The notes: generated from the sequence alone by a model not told the origin. Counted from the first letter of the stretch, positions 1-9,294 are shown. The stretch: DNA of 64,000 nt from Methylobacterium mesophilicum (GCF_022179445.1 NZ_BPQU01000012.1:62001-126000), one strand, 5' to 3'. Translations and numbers: made by a program.

Positions 1-1
1 T

Positions 2-706
2 CCGCTCCCGGTGCCGCGGCCACCCGAATTCCGGTCCGCGCGCGGACCCGATCTCGGCCGCAGGGCCGAGCGGCGCGTGGCCCGCCGCGAGTTGCCGCCG
101 CTTCCCGTGCAGCCCCGCGAGGACGACCGCTCGTTCCTGGAGAAACTGTTCGGCGTCGAGCGCGCGCCGGCCCTGGCTTACGCGGCCCTCGAGAGCCGGC
201 CCGCCGACCTCGTGCCGCAGCGGCGCATCTCTCCGCCGCTCGCCCCCGCCGACGCACGCCCCACGGCAGGGACCGCGATCTACAACATCGCGGCGCGCAT
301 CGTGACCTTGCCGAACGGCGAGAAGCTCGAGGCGCATTCCGGCCTCGGGGAAGGTCTCGACGAGCCGCGGATGGTCAACGTGCGGATGCGCGGCCCGACG
401 CCGCCCGGCACCTACGATCTGAAGGAGCGGGAGCAGCTGTTCCACGGCGTACGGGCGATCCGGCTCACGCCGGTGGGCGGCAACGAAGCCGTGTACGGCC
501 GCGTCGGGCTGCTCGCCCATACCTTCATGCTGGGACCGCGGGGTGATTCGAACGGCTGCGTCTCGTTCCGCGACTACGAGCGGTTCCTGCAGGCCTACCT
601 GCGGGGCGAGGTTCAACGCCTCGTGGTCGTGGCCGGCACGCAGGATCCGCTGCCGAGCCTGGCCGCAAGCCCGGCCCGCACCCAGATGGCCCGGAACGGG
701 AACTGA
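2..706 (+). CDS. DUF2778 (Tlde1-like) domain protein, 5' end outside window
   Basis: The reading frame is open to the left edge, so the gene is taken as truncated; the first in-window start is a GTG at 11. The N-terminal part is basic and proline/arginine-rich. The C-terminal 130 residues form a domain ending in HTFMLGPRGDSNGCVSF, with His about residue 170 and Cys about residue 183 counted from the GTG. This His/Ser/Cys arrangement (H...SNGCVSF) is typical of DUF2778, a family related to L,D-transpeptidase folds that includes Tlde1-type peptidoglycan-active enzymes. A role in cell-wall processing is inferred; whether it is an effector or a housekeeping enzyme cannot be told. The next gene is on the other strand. 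Confidence 0.75.
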   Translation, partial: PLPVPRPPEFRSARGPDLGRRAERRVARRELPPLPVQPREDDRSFLEKLFGVERAPALAYAALESRPADLVPQRRISPPLAPADARPTAGTAIYNIAARIVTLPNGEKLEAHSGLGEGLDEPRMVNVRMRGPTPPGTYDLKEREQLFHGVRAIRLTPVGGNEAVYGRVGLLAHTFMLGPRGDSNGCVSFRDYERFLQAYLRGEVQRLVVVAGTQDPLPSLAASPARTQMARNGN

Positions 707-766
707 TCTGCCTCGGTCGGGCGGTGGCTCCCGCCTCCGCGCGTCAGGCGAAGGGCTCCGTTTCCA

Positions 767-1018
767 TCACCGGGACTCGGCCTGAATAAGCGCCTCCACC
801 GATTGAAGGAAGCTGCGTCGGGCCTCGGGCTTCGCGTCCTTGAGGTACGCAGCGATCAGCGCGAGCAGGTAGGCGGTCCCCGCGTCGGCGGCGCCCTGAG
901 CGACGGCCGCATCCTGCCCGCCCCCGAAAAAGACCGAGATCGGCAGGTCCAACGCGTCCGAGATTCGGGCGAGCCGCTCGCTGGGTTCGGTGCGGGTCTC
1001 GTCTGAGTCCCTCGTCAT
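767..1018 (-). CDS. Small conserved-looking protein, function unknown
   Basis: An 83-residue protein. The ATG at 1018 is preferred over an upstream one at 1069 because GGAGAG lies about 8 bases before it. The middle reads ERLARISDALDLPISVFFGG, which looks like the C-terminal end of a Cro/CI-type helix-turn-helix domain, where 'LDLPISVFF' commonly follows the last helix. The DNA-recognition helices themselves are absent. The rest is a short helical alanine-rich tail. It may be a remnant or a truncated regulator. It stands alone, convergent with the DUF2778 gene. Confidence 0.5.
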   Translation of the reverse strand: MTRDSDETRTEPSERLARISDALDLPISVFFGGGQDAAVAQGAADAGTAYLLALIAAYLKDAKPEARRSFLQSVEALIQAESR

Positions 1019-1312
1019 GAACGCCTCTCCGACGCCGGCCGCTCGACAGGCTGGCATACAATATTTCAACTTCAGTATTCCCCTTTAGGGACATGTCGCC
1101 TCGGTCGACATGATGAAGCAAGGTGCAAAATCGAAGATGGCGCTTAAAAATGACCCATCGCGCCGAATCGATCGGTGTACTTATACCGATTTGGTTCGAT
1201 TGCACTAAGCCCGACCCGGCCGATGCTGTGCGTCGGCACGACGATGCGGTGATACGGGCGTCCGAGATCCGCCCGCGCCTTCATGGCGGACAGGACTAGA
1301 TCGAACGGCCGG

Positions 1313-2083
1313 TCAGATGCCGACGCGACCGATCGCCGGCAGCTTGATCCCCGGACGGCGCAGATCGATCCCGGCGACGCCGCCGAGCAGGTTCAGCTCA
1401 AGCCCTTCGACCCACGCCAGGGTGAGGCCGAAATACCCGCCGAGGTTGATCCGGATGCCGGTCCCGGACGGCGTCCACCCGATCCAGCGGCCGTCATAGG
1501 GAAAATCCTTGCCGATCGCCGTAGCGGGGAGGCTGGCCCGCATCTCGGGTACCGCCGCCATCACGGCCGCCACGAAGGTGTTCGAGTTCGGACCCGGCCA
1601 GACCACGTAATCTCCGGGGCGGGCGTAGCGGTACTCGGCCACGGCCTTGCGGATGCGCGGCAGCATCGCTTCCGCGTCGGACCCGTCCGCCGCGAACACG
1701 ATCTCGGGCGGGTTGCCGAACCAGCGCCCGTCCGGGACGAAGCGGTCGATCCAGATCGGCTGGCCCCAGGCCGTGTAATCGAAGCGCCGGTAGCTGCGTT
1801 CGCCGGGACCCTTGATCACGATCCAGCTGTGGGTCGCCACGATTCCGCGCCAGCTCACGGTGCGGGCGGAGAAGATCCGCACGACGGCCCCGGGATGGGA
1901 TTCGGCGGGCGGGAGCAGGCCGGCGCTGGACCGATCCGCGGAGCGCCAGTCGCCGCTCGCGCGCAGCCAATACAGCGTCGCCGAGACCGCGACCGGCACG
2001 AGGAAGACGAGGACGAGCGCGAGGAGCGCGAACCTGAGCAGGGACACGGGCTTGGCCGGGGCGTGACGGACGACGGGACACAT
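1313..2083 (-). CDS. DUF3750 membrane-anchored protein
   Basis: A 256-residue protein. The ATG at 2083 is chosen because it places a single hydrophobic segment (about residues 10-35, LLRFALLALVLVFLVPVAV) at the N terminus; an upstream in-frame start would add 41 basic, low-complexity residues. The rest is probably periplasmic and carries the conserved blocks of DUF3750: THSWIVIKG, RFDYTAWG, YVVWPGPNSNTFV and the FPYDGRWIGWTPSGTG region. No catalytic function is established for the family. It lies 65 bp downstream of the CitG-like gene on the same strand and could be co-transcribed with it. Confidence 0.7.
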   Translation of the reverse strand: MCPVVRHAPAKPVSLLRFALLALVLVFLVPVAVSATLYWLRASGDWRSADRSSAGLLPPAESHPGAVVRIFSARTVSWRGIVATHSWIVIKGPGERSYRRFDYTAWGQPIWIDRFVPDGRWFGNPPEIVFAADGSDAEAMLPRIRKAVAEYRYARPGDYVVWPGPNSNTFVAAVMAAVPEMRASLPATAIGKDFPYDGRWIGWTPSGTGIRINLGGYFGLTLAWVEGLELNLLGGVAGIDLRRPGIKLPAIGRVGI

Positions 2084-2148
2084 GTAGGCACGGATCGGGC
2101 CCGTTCCCATGCGGCCGAACGGAGCGCGCCGGCCCGGCACGCGGGCCG

Positions 2149-2949
2149 TCACGCCAACCGGGGCAACGCGTCGAGGAAGAGCGTCGTAGCCAGGAGGTCG
2201 GCGCAACCGCCGGGGCTGAGTCGTGCCGCCACGAAGCTGCGATGGATCCTCACGGCGCGGTCACGCCAATCCGGGTCGGCGGTTCCCCCCGCGCCGAGGA
2301 AATCCGTCGCGGCAGCCTGCGCCCGGGCCAAGCCTTCGGCGCCGCCGCGGTGAAGCAGGTTGGTGTCGTCCAGGATCGCGAGGAGCGCGAAGAAACACTG
2401 GACCCGCGCAGCCTGGGGATCGTCCGGCGCATGGGCACGACCGAGGCGCAGGGCCGGCAGGCCCACGGCCCGGATGGTCGGGAAGCCGGCGGCGGCCTCC
2501 GCGCTGGCGCCCCCGACGCCGTAGCGGCGCGCGGCCCGACCGCCATGGCTGTCGGCGGAGGTCGGCGCCCCCGCGATGGCCCCGCCCCACAGCCGGCCCA
2601 CGGCCTCGGCCCGGGCCTCGGCCGAGGCCGGGATATTCCCGCTCACACCGGCGCCGGCACAGATCAGCCCCAGGGAAAAGATCGCGCCGCGATGGGCGTT
2701 GACGCCGCCGGTCGCCTCCAGCATCGCCGCCTCGGCCCGCAAGCCGATCGCCCGCAGGTCGGCCATTCCGGCGCCTTCGCGGCCCGCCGACACGAGCGCG
2801 ACGAAGAAGGGCCGGATCGCCGCCGCGCTCCGGCGCAGGGTGCCGGCGTCCATGTCGTGATGGCTGCCGGAATCGATCGGGCTCACGAGACCGGGCTTGG
2901 GCCACGTCTCCAGCTCATCGATCAGCGCCGCGTGCGCGAGATCCGCCAC
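2149..2949 (-). CDS. Triphosphoribosyl-dephospho-CoA synthase-like protein (CitG/MdcB family)
   Basis: A 266-residue protein beginning at a GTG. Family hallmarks are KPGLVSPIDSGSHHDM near residues 18-33 and GVNAHRGAIFSLG near residues 82-94, the nucleotide-binding blocks of CitG/MdcB enzymes. Those enzymes make the 2'-(5''-triphosphoribosyl)-3'-dephospho-CoA prosthetic group from ATP and dephospho-CoA. No citrate lyase or malonate decarboxylase genes are nearby, so the usual acceptor is missing from the context. Methylotrophic alphaproteobacteria carry a homologue associated with tetrahydromethanopterin/one-carbon genes, so an orphan cofactor role is possible. The family call is good; the physiological substrate is unknown. 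Confidence 0.72.
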   Translation of the reverse strand: MADLAHAALIDELETWPKPGLVSPIDSGSHHDMDAGTLRRSAAAIRPFFVALVSAGREGAGMADLRAIGLRAEAAMLEATGGVNAHRGAIFSLGLICAGAGVSGNIPASAEARAEAVGRLWGGAIAGAPTSADSHGGRAARRYGVGGASAEAAAGFPTIRAVGLPALRLGRAHAPDDPQAARVQCFFALLAILDDTNLLHRGGAEGLARAQAAATDFLGAGGTADPDWRDRAVRIHRSFVAARLSPGGCADLLATTLFLDALPRLA

Positions 2950-3235
2950 GCGCTCGGGCCAAGGTTCCGAAGCGTGCCGCTTGTCCTGAACGCACAGGTC
3001 AAAAATGCGGCTTCTCCAACGCGGATTCGATCGATCGTGATGCCGGGGCCGGCGCGACCTGCGGCCGATGCGGACGGCGGCGGGTCGGCATCGGTAAGCT
3101 GCTACGCACCGCCCGCGCGACGGTCAATCGAACCGCTGCCACGGACCCGTGCGTGCCGGCCTGCCGGGCCGTCGAAGCCGTCGATTCAACGCGCTCGATG
3201 ACGCCGAACCGGCATCCACTTCGGCTGCGAGCGCT

Positions 3236-4078
3236 CTAAAACGATCCGACGAACCGGTCCGGCAAGTGCCAAAGATCAGGCGCCTGCGCCCAACTCTTGC
3301 GCTCGATTGCGTCGGCGAATATTCTCTTCGTCGTCTCGAAGAGATCTTCGCCGGCACGCAGCTGGATGCGTCGTCTCGTGAGTCCGGCGAGTTCGGTCTT
3401 GATGTGATCCCGAAACGCTGCCGGCGGAATGGCGTGGTGTGAATCCGGAATACCCACCGGCGCGGCGGCGTTGCGCTTCTTCTGGCGCTCGAACAAGATA
3501 TCGTTGTCGCAATGGGCCAGATGAAACAAGAACAGATCGCCGAATTTCGGCCTATGGTCGTGGACGAGACAGTGAAAACCGATATGCCAGTCGGTGCGCT
3601 TGGAGATCAGCGTCGCCTTGCATAGGGACGAGATCGAGCGGATATATCCGCGTTGCAACGATACGGGGCGCTGAAGGTCGATCGGCGCTTCACCCTCGAC
3701 ATGGCGGACGTCGGCACCGAACAGATCGAGGACCGGCGGCACATCCCGAGACGCGATATATTCCGACAGTGATGATGCGACATCCGGATCGGCAACGACC
3801 AATTCGTCGGCATCGGTGAAGAGCACGCACTTGAAACCAATGAACAACGAGGCACAAAAATCGCGAATTGTGCTCACGCGCTGCCATTCGTCCAAGGGGG
3901 TTCTCGGCAACCGGATCCGGTTCGCATGAATCCCCATCGTCGAACCGTCATCGGAGCCGTGATCGAGAACGTAACAGTTCTCGGCCCCGACCTGCCGGTC
4001 GTAGTGCCTCAACCACAGCGGTAACATCGTACTTTCATTGTAGGCCATGGTGACCACGGCGAGCGGCCTTTTCTCCAC
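3236..4078 (-). CDS. Family 2 glycosyltransferase
   Basis: A 280-residue protein. The N terminus, LAVVTMAYNESTMLPLWLRH, is the typical opening of GT2 enzymes that act on surface polysaccharides. VLDHGSDDGS follows, and LFTDADELVV near residues 90-99 supplies the DxD-like metal/nucleotide-sugar site. The C-terminal half lacks membrane segments, so the protein should be cytoplasmic. It is transcribed divergently from a SAM methyltransferase gene 82 bp away, which suggests joint modification of a glycan. The donor sugar and acceptor cannot be read from sequence. Confidence 0.75.
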   Translation of the reverse strand: MEKRPLAVVTMAYNESTMLPLWLRHYDRQVGAENCYVLDHGSDDGSTMGIHANRIRLPRTPLDEWQRVSTIRDFCASLFIGFKCVLFTDADELVVADPDVASSLSEYIASRDVPPVLDLFGADVRHVEGEAPIDLQRPVSLQRGYIRSISSLCKATLISKRTDWHIGFHCLVHDHRPKFGDLFLFHLAHCDNDILFERQKKRNAAAPVGIPDSHHAIPPAAFRDHIKTELAGLTRRRIQLRAGEDLFETTKRIFADAIERKSWAQAPDLWHLPDRFVGSF

Positions 4079-4160
4079 CGGACGATTTCCTCCGCAACGA
4101 AATTTCGATCCTCCGCCGCCATCGTACGCGGCGGCACGCTAATGAGGAGCTAAGCTGAAC

Positions 4161-5486
4161 ATGGAGCGAGCGCCGCAACTGTTGCGATCTCTGAGCAAGG
4201 ACGCGCGGATCATCGAGATCGGCCCCAGCTTCAATCCTCTTGCTCCGAAGCGCGACGGCTGGAACACGATCGTCGTCGACCACGCGTCGCGCGAGGACCT
4301 CCTCAAGAAATACCATGACCAGACGATCGACCGGATCGAGGAGGTCGACATCGTCTGGACCGGTGGCTCGCTGGCAGATGCGGTCCCGGGCGATCGGCAC
4401 GGGACTTTCGACGCCTTCATCGCCAGCCATGTCATCGAGCACACGACCGACATCGTCACGTTTCTGAGAGCCGCGGAGACGCTGCTGAAGCCGGACGGCG
4501 TCGTGATCCTGGCCGTGCCGGACAAACGCAAGTGCTTCGACTTCTACCGCCCGCTCTCCGGCACGGCAGACGCGATCACGGCGTTCCTCGAGCGCCGGGA
4601 CCGGCACACGCTGCGCACGCATATCGACTACGCCCTCAACATGGCGTTGAAGCCGGGCGGGGCCGGCGCTTGGGCCGCGGGCGATTTTCAGCTGGCCGAA
4701 CCGGTCTGCCCGCTCACCGACGCCCCGCAATGGCATGCGGCCGCCCAGCGTCCCGATTACACCGACGCGCATGCCTGGGTGTTCGTGCCGTCGAGCTTCA
4801 GCCTGATGATCCTGGAATTGTCGCTGCTCGGCTATCTCGATCTTGCGGTCGAGGACATCCAGGAGCGGCATGCGACGGAGTTCTTCGTCTGGCTGCGCAA
4901 GGGCGCGTCGCGCCCCTCCGACGACGAGGCCCGCCGGCAACGCACGACCTTGATGCAGCGGGTGATCTTGGAACTGGCAGATCAGGCACGACAATTACCG
5001 GACGGGCCGCTGAGCGAGACGGCCGCGACCCTGCGCGACCAGCTCCTGCGCGCCGAATACCGAACGGCAGCGCTGAAGCGGGTGCTCGCGGCGGTGCAGG
5101 CCAGCACCGGTCGGTTCGGCCTGAAGCGCCGCCGGTTCAAGGACCTGATCGCGCTGGCCGGCCAGGACGTCCCGGCGAACGCCCTGGCTCCGATCCAGCA
5201 CCAGATCCTGCTGAACGAGGCGACGAAGATCCTGCATCCGCGGAAAGCCTCCGACGATCCGGCGGGGGCCGACGAGGACGATCCGACGCTGGCCGACAAC
5301 GCGGTCCTGGTCGTGCCGCTCGGCGCGGCGCAGTTCGCCGATCCGCTCCTGGCCGCCGAGCTCGCGCGGGAACGGCAGCGGTCGGCCGCCGTGCGGGTCG
5401 TGCTCGAGGCTGTGCTGAGTTCCCTGGGCTCCCGGTCCTGGGACAAGAAGCGGTTCAAGGCGATCATCGCCAAGTCCGCGCAGTAG
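4161..5486 (+). CDS. SAM-dependent methyltransferase with duplicated C-terminal motif
   Basis: A 441-residue protein. The N-terminal domain has the class I methyltransferase glycine motif IIEIGPSFNPL (about residues 17-27), an acidic end of strand 2 (TIVVDHA) and motif SHVIEH (about 94), followed by the usual 'LLKPDGVVILAVPD' block. The C-terminal third is not part of the methyltransferase fold. It contains two copies of a roughly 31-residue motif at about 301-331 and 407-437 with pattern R-[ST]-A-A-x-x-x-V-L-x-A-V and ending K-x-x-F-K-x-x-I-A. Together with the divergent glycosyltransferase this suggests glycan or sugar methylation; the substrate is unknown. Confidence 0.7.
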   Translation: MERAPQLLRSLSKDARIIEIGPSFNPLAPKRDGWNTIVVDHASREDLLKKYHDQTIDRIEEVDIVWTGGSLADAVPGDRHGTFDAFIASHVIEHTTDIVTFLRAAETLLKPDGVVILAVPDKRKCFDFYRPLSGTADAITAFLERRDRHTLRTHIDYALNMALKPGGAGAWAAGDFQLAEPVCPLTDAPQWHAAAQRPDYTDAHAWVFVPSSFSLMILELSLLGYLDLAVEDIQERHATEFFVWLRKGASRPSDDEARRQRTTLMQRVILELADQARQLPDGPLSETAATLRDQLLRAEYRTAALKRVLAAVQASTGRFGLKRRRFKDLIALAGQDVPANALAPIQHQILLNEATKILHPRKASDDPAGADEDDPTLADNAVLVVPLGAAQFADPLLAAELARERQRSAAVRVVLEAVLSSLGSRSWDKKRFKAIIAKSAQ

Positions 5487-5574
5487 ACGCCCACCGAGGG
5501 CCCGGGCGCGGTGCGTCACGCGGTGCTGGCAGAGGAGTGCCGGAAGGTTCTCGGCGTCCACCGCGCCTGAGGCG

Positions 5575-6528
5575 TCAGCGCGCCGGCGGCTCCCAGATTG
5601 CGAGGGCGGACGCGTCCACCGGGCGGGGCAGGAGGCCTTCGGCCCGGAAGGCGTCGGCGATCTTCTGCTGCTCGGAGAGGCCGGCCCAGGTCACCGGCTC
5701 CACCCGGTAGCTGCGCCGCGCGTTCGCCCGCAGGATCACCTCCGGTTCGATCTTCCACAGGGGCGCCAGGCGCGCGGCCGCCTCGTCCGGCTGCGCCTTC
5801 ACCCAGGCGCCGGTGTCGGCGAGTTGGCCGAACAGCGCGGCGAGCACCGGACCGTTGGCGGCCACGTAGGGGTCGGCCGCGAGGTAGTAGCGCTTGTACA
5901 GCGACAGCCCGGTGCCGTCGCGCAGGACCCGCGCGCCGGATTGCTGCCGGGCGGCGGACAGGAAGGGATCCCATGCGACCCAGGCCTCGACGCCGCCGCT
6001 GGTGAGCGCGGCCCGGCCGTCCGCCGGCGTCAGGTAGGCCGGGGTGATGTCCTTGAAGGTCATGCCGGCCTCGGCGAGGGCGGCGAGCAGCAGGTAATGG
6101 CTGCCGGCCCCCTTGGTGACCGCGACCCGCTTGCCGCGAAGGTCGGCCACCGTCTTGGCGGGGGAGGCTTCGGGCACCAGGATCGCCTGCGCATCCGGGG
6201 AGGGCGCTTCCTGGGCGATGTAGGTGATCCGGGCCCCGGCCGCCTGCGCGAAGATCGGCACGGTGTCGGCCACGTCGGCCGACACGTCGATCTGCCCGGC
6301 GTTCAGCGCCTCCATGATCGGAAGCCCGCTGGTGAATTCGTGCCAGGACAGCCCGGTCCCGAGCGGTGCGAGGGCCGTCTCCAGGTTGCCGTTCTGGCGC
6401 AGCAGCGCGATCAGCGTCGAGGAGCGCTGGTAGCCGATGCGCAGCGTCGTGGCCGCGCGGGCGGCGCCCAGAGGGGTGACGAGGGCGGCGGCAAGGCCGG
6501 CGATCAGGCTTCGGCGGGAGGCGGGCAT
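5575..6528 (-). CDS. ssuA: Aliphatic sulfonate ABC transporter substrate-binding protein
   Basis: A 317-residue periplasmic binding protein of the SsuA/NrtA type. The ATG at 6528 gives a clean signal peptide (MPASRRSLIAGLAAALVTPL...ARA) with a Tat-like SRRSLIAG start; an upstream in-frame ATG would add 18 uncharacteristic residues. Family blocks include LRIGYQRSSTLIALL, ADVADTVPIFAQAAGA, LRGKRVAVTKGAGSHYLL and EAWVAWDPFLSA. It is the last gene of a minus-strand run after the ATPase gene (44 bp gap). Its closest relative in this window is the SsuA at 19289-20275, with which it shares the DVADxVPIF and GSHYxLAAAL segments. Confidence 0.88.
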   Translation of the reverse strand: MPASRRSLIAGLAAALVTPLGAARAATTLRIGYQRSSTLIALLRQNGNLETALAPLGTGLSWHEFTSGLPIMEALNAGQIDVSADVADTVPIFAQAAGARITYIAQEAPSPDAQAILVPEASPAKTVADLRGKRVAVTKGAGSHYLLLAALAEAGMTFKDITPAYLTPADGRAALTSGGVEAWVAWDPFLSAARQQSGARVLRDGTGLSLYKRYYLAADPYVAANGPVLAALFGQLADTGAWVKAQPDEAAARLAPLWKIEPEVILRANARRSYRVEPVTWAGLSEQQKIADAFRAEGLLPRPVDASALAIWEPPAR

Positions 6529-6572
6529 CGGGTGATCCGGGGTGGGGGTTTGGAGGGAGCTTCGACGGGGAC

Positions 6573-7382
6573 CTACCACCACGTCGCACGGGCCTCGGGG
6601 GCGAGCGGCTGATGGGTCGCGGCGGGCCGGAGGGAGCGGTCGAGGGCGGCCATCACCCGGCGCACCGCCCCCTCATGATGGGCCGCGACGGGGTCGCGCG
6701 GGCGGGCCAGCCCGATCTCGATGGTCTCGTCGAGGCGTCCCGGACGCGGGCGCATCACGACCACCCGGTCGGCCAACGTCACGGCCTCGCCGACATCGTG
6801 CGTCACGAGCAGGATCGTCGGCTTCGACTCGCCCCACAGGCTGAGGAGTTGATCGTGCAGGTCCCGGCGGGTGAAGGCGTCCAGCGCCGAGAACGGCTCG
6901 TCCAGGAGCAGCACGCGGGGATTGGTGACGAAGGCCCGGGCGATGGCCACCCGTTGCTGCTGGCCGCCGGAGAGGTCCCGCGGCCAGCGGCCGCCGGACT
7001 CGGCCAGACCGATCCGCTCCAGCGCCCGCGCGACCCGCTGTCTCCGCTCGGACCGGGCGAGCCCGGCGAGCCCGAAGCCGACATTGCCCGCGACATCCAG
7101 CCAGGGCAGGAGCCGTGCCTCTTGGAAGACGACGCCGACATGCGGGTGTGGCCCGCGGATCGTCCCGCCATCGACCTGCACGGTCCCACGGCTCGCCTGA
7201 TCGAGGCCGGCGATCAGGCGCAGCAGGGTCGTCTTTCCGCAGCCCGAGCCGCCGATGAGCGCGATGATCTCGCCCTGTCGCACCGAAAGGTCGATTCCGG
7301 CGAGCGCCTGCGTGCCATCCGCATAGGTCTTCGAGAGATCGTCGACGATGAGCACGGGCGTGTCTTGCTTCAGCGGTTGCAT
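6573..7382 (-). CDS. ssuB: Sulfonate ABC transporter ATP-binding protein
   Basis: A 269-residue ABC ATPase with Walker A GGSGCGKTT, Q-loop VFQEARLLPWLDV, signature LSGGQQQRVAIARA, Walker B RVLLLDEPFSALD and switch histidine VTHDVGEA. The LLPW motif after the Q-loop is usual for the nitrate/taurine/sulfonate (SsuB/TauB) subfamily. Two ATGs are possible, 7382 and 7406. The first is used here because homology begins soon after it; the second would add eight residues and lie 11 bp after the permease stop. It would energise the SsuC permease immediately upstream. Confidence 0.9.
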   Translation of the reverse strand: MQPLKQDTPVLIVDDLSKTYADGTQALAGIDLSVRQGEIIALIGGSGCGKTTLLRLIAGLDQASRGTVQVDGGTIRGPHPHVGVVFQEARLLPWLDVAGNVGFGLAGLARSERRQRVARALERIGLAESGGRWPRDLSGGQQQRVAIARAFVTNPRVLLLDEPFSALDAFTRRDLHDQLLSLWGESKPTILLVTHDVGEAVTLADRVVVMRPRPGRLDETIEIGLARPRDPVAAHHEGAVRRVMAALDRSLRPAATHQPLAPEARATWW

Positions 7383-7417
7383 CGAGGGATCGCGCGGACG
7401 GCGCATTGCCGCGCTCG

Positions 7418-8206
7418 TCACAGGCTTTCCCGCGCGGTGTCCTGCCAGCGCGTCAAGGGTCGCGTAAGCGCCAGCAACACCATGTCGGCCAGCTTCCCGG
7501 CCAGGGCGAAAGCAATGATCGCGGCGACGATCTGGTCCGGCTTGCTGAATTGCTGGCCATCGACCAGCAGGTAGCCGAGGCCCTCCGAGGCCCCCATCAG
7601 CTCGGCCGCTACAACGAACAGGAAGCCGAGGCCGAGCCCCGTGCGCAACCCGACCAGGGTCGCCGGCAGCACCGCCGGCAGCAGGATCCGCCGGGCCAGG
7701 GCAAGCCGCGACAACCGGAAGATGCGCCCGACCTCGATCAACTTTCGGTCCACCGAGGCGATGGCCCCCGAGACCCCGACATAGACCGGGAAGAAGACCC
7801 CGACGGCGATCAGCAGCACCTTCGGTGTCTCGAGGATGCCGAACCACAGGATGAAGAGCGGAACCCAGGCGAGCGACGGCACGGCCCGCAGGGCCTGGAG
7901 GCTTGGATCGACCAGCCAGCGCAGGGTCGGAAGCGTCGCGACCAGGCCACCCGCCAGGATCCCCGCGGCAGCGCCCCAGAGGAAGCCGAGCCCGACCCGG
8001 ATCAGCGTCGCCTGGACGTGCATGAGCAGGTCGCCCGACGTCGCCAGGTCCAGCAAGGTCGCGCCGATCCGACTCGGTGGCGGCAGCAGGCGTCCGGAGA
8101 CGAGGCCGCTATCGACCGCGATCTCCCAGCCGACCGCCAGGGCCAACGGCAGGACGAGCCCGAGACCGACGCGGCCGCCCTGCCGCCAGAGCGTCCCGGC
8201 CGTCAA
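7418..8206 (-). CDS. ssuC: Sulfonate ABC transporter permease
   Basis: A 262-residue inner-membrane permease with about six hydrophobic segments and the EAA-loop region FRLSRLALARRILLPAVLP that contacts the ATPase. The sequence fits SsuC/TauC (WVPLFILWFGILETPK, SEGLGYLLVDGQQF). It starts at TTG 8206, which overlaps the stop of the upstream binding-protein gene as TTGA, a clear sign of translational coupling. The binding protein, permease, ATPase and second binding protein appear to be one transcription unit. Confidence 0.9.
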   Translation of the reverse strand: MTAGTLWRQGGRVGLGLVLPLALAVGWEIAVDSGLVSGRLLPPPSRIGATLLDLATSGDLLMHVQATLIRVGLGFLWGAAAGILAGGLVATLPTLRWLVDPSLQALRAVPSLAWVPLFILWFGILETPKVLLIAVGVFFPVYVGVSGAIASVDRKLIEVGRIFRLSRLALARRILLPAVLPATLVGLRTGLGLGFLFVVAAELMGASEGLGYLLVDGQQFSKPDQIVAAIIAFALAGKLADMVLLALTRPLTRWQDTARESL

Positions 8207-9183
8207 CGCGCCGCGACGGGGTTGAAGCCGGGATCGAGCAGGCCGTCCACCGCCGCCGCCACATCCGTGGCAGCGGGAATTACGCCGGCCTGTTGCAGGG
8301 CGAGGCCGGCGGCCTTGATCGATTCGGTCTGCGCCGGTCCGATCGTCGGCTGGGACAGGTCCGTGCGCGCGAGCTGCCGCGCGATCACCGGCTCGGGAAG
8401 CTTGGTCGCCGCGACCAGCGCCGCAGAAAGAGCCTGCGGATTCGCCAGCGCGTAGGCGCGCGCCTGCTCGTAGGCGGCGATCACCGTCCGGACCAGATCG
8501 GGATGGGCCTTGGCGAAGTCCTCGCGCACGTCGAGCAGGCCCCAGGTGTTGGCCGCCGGATCGCGGTGGAACAGGACGTCGCCGTTCTCGATCTCGGCGG
8601 CCGCCATCAGCGGATCGAGTCCGGCCCAGGCATCGACATCGCCGCGGTCGAGGGCCGTGCGGCCGTCCGGGTGCTGCAGCAGGACGAGCTTCGCGTCCTT
8701 CTCGGTGAGGCCCGCCCCCTGGAGCGCGCGGATGAGGAAGATGTGCGGATCGGTGCCCCGGGTGACGGCGACGCGCTTGCCCTTCAGGTCGGCGGGCTTG
8801 GTGATGCCGGTCTCATTGCGGGTGACCAACGCCGTCCATTCGGGACGCGAGAACGCGTAGACCGCCTTGATCGGATTGCCGTTGATCCGCGCGACGAGGG
8901 CAGCCGCGCCAGCGGCCGAGCCGATATCGATCGCGCCGGCATTCAGGAACTCCAGCGCCTTGTTCGAACCGAGCGACTGGACCCAGCGCACCCGGATGCC
9001 CTTCGGCTTGAGCGCTTCTTCCAGGAACCCCTTGTCCTTAAGGAGCAGGCCGACCGGATTGTAGGTCGCCCAGTCCAGCCGGATCTCCTTCGGGTCCTCG
9101 GCCCGGGCCGCAGGCGCGAACGGGACGGTCGCGGTGATCAGGGCCAGGCCGGCGGCCAGGAGGAAGCGGCGTGAGGAGCGCAT
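8203..9183 (-). CDS. SsuA-like substrate-binding protein of NitT/TauT family
   Basis: A 326-residue exported binding protein with signal peptide MRSSRRFLLAAGLALITATV...ARA. Recognisable blocks are LDWATYNPVGLLLKD, ALEFLNAGAIDIGSAAGAA, LKGKRVAVTRGTDPHIFL and DVDAWAGLDPLMAAAE. It is the first gene of the ssu run and is translationally coupled to ssuC. It is clearly diverged from the SsuA encoded at the end of the same run, so one transporter may be served by two receptors with different sulfonate specificities. The substrate is inferred from family and context only. Confidence 0.85.
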   Translation of the reverse strand: MRSSRRFLLAAGLALITATVPFAPAARAEDPKEIRLDWATYNPVGLLLKDKGFLEEALKPKGIRVRWVQSLGSNKALEFLNAGAIDIGSAAGAAALVARINGNPIKAVYAFSRPEWTALVTRNETGITKPADLKGKRVAVTRGTDPHIFLIRALQGAGLTEKDAKLVLLQHPDGRTALDRGDVDAWAGLDPLMAAAEIENGDVLFHRDPAANTWGLLDVREDFAKAHPDLVRTVIAAYEQARAYALANPQALSAALVAATKLPEPVIARQLARTDLSQPTIGPAQTESIKAAGLALQQAGVIPAATDVAAAVDGLLDPGFNPVAAR

Positions 9184-9294
9184 GAGCGGAACCTAGTTCG
9201 GGCGAAGCTTGGGGAAGGCGTGCACGCACAGGTTCGCGGCGCGCGGCCCGGAACTCGGGAATCGCACGGCCGCGCGCCGCAGGACGGCGTGTGA

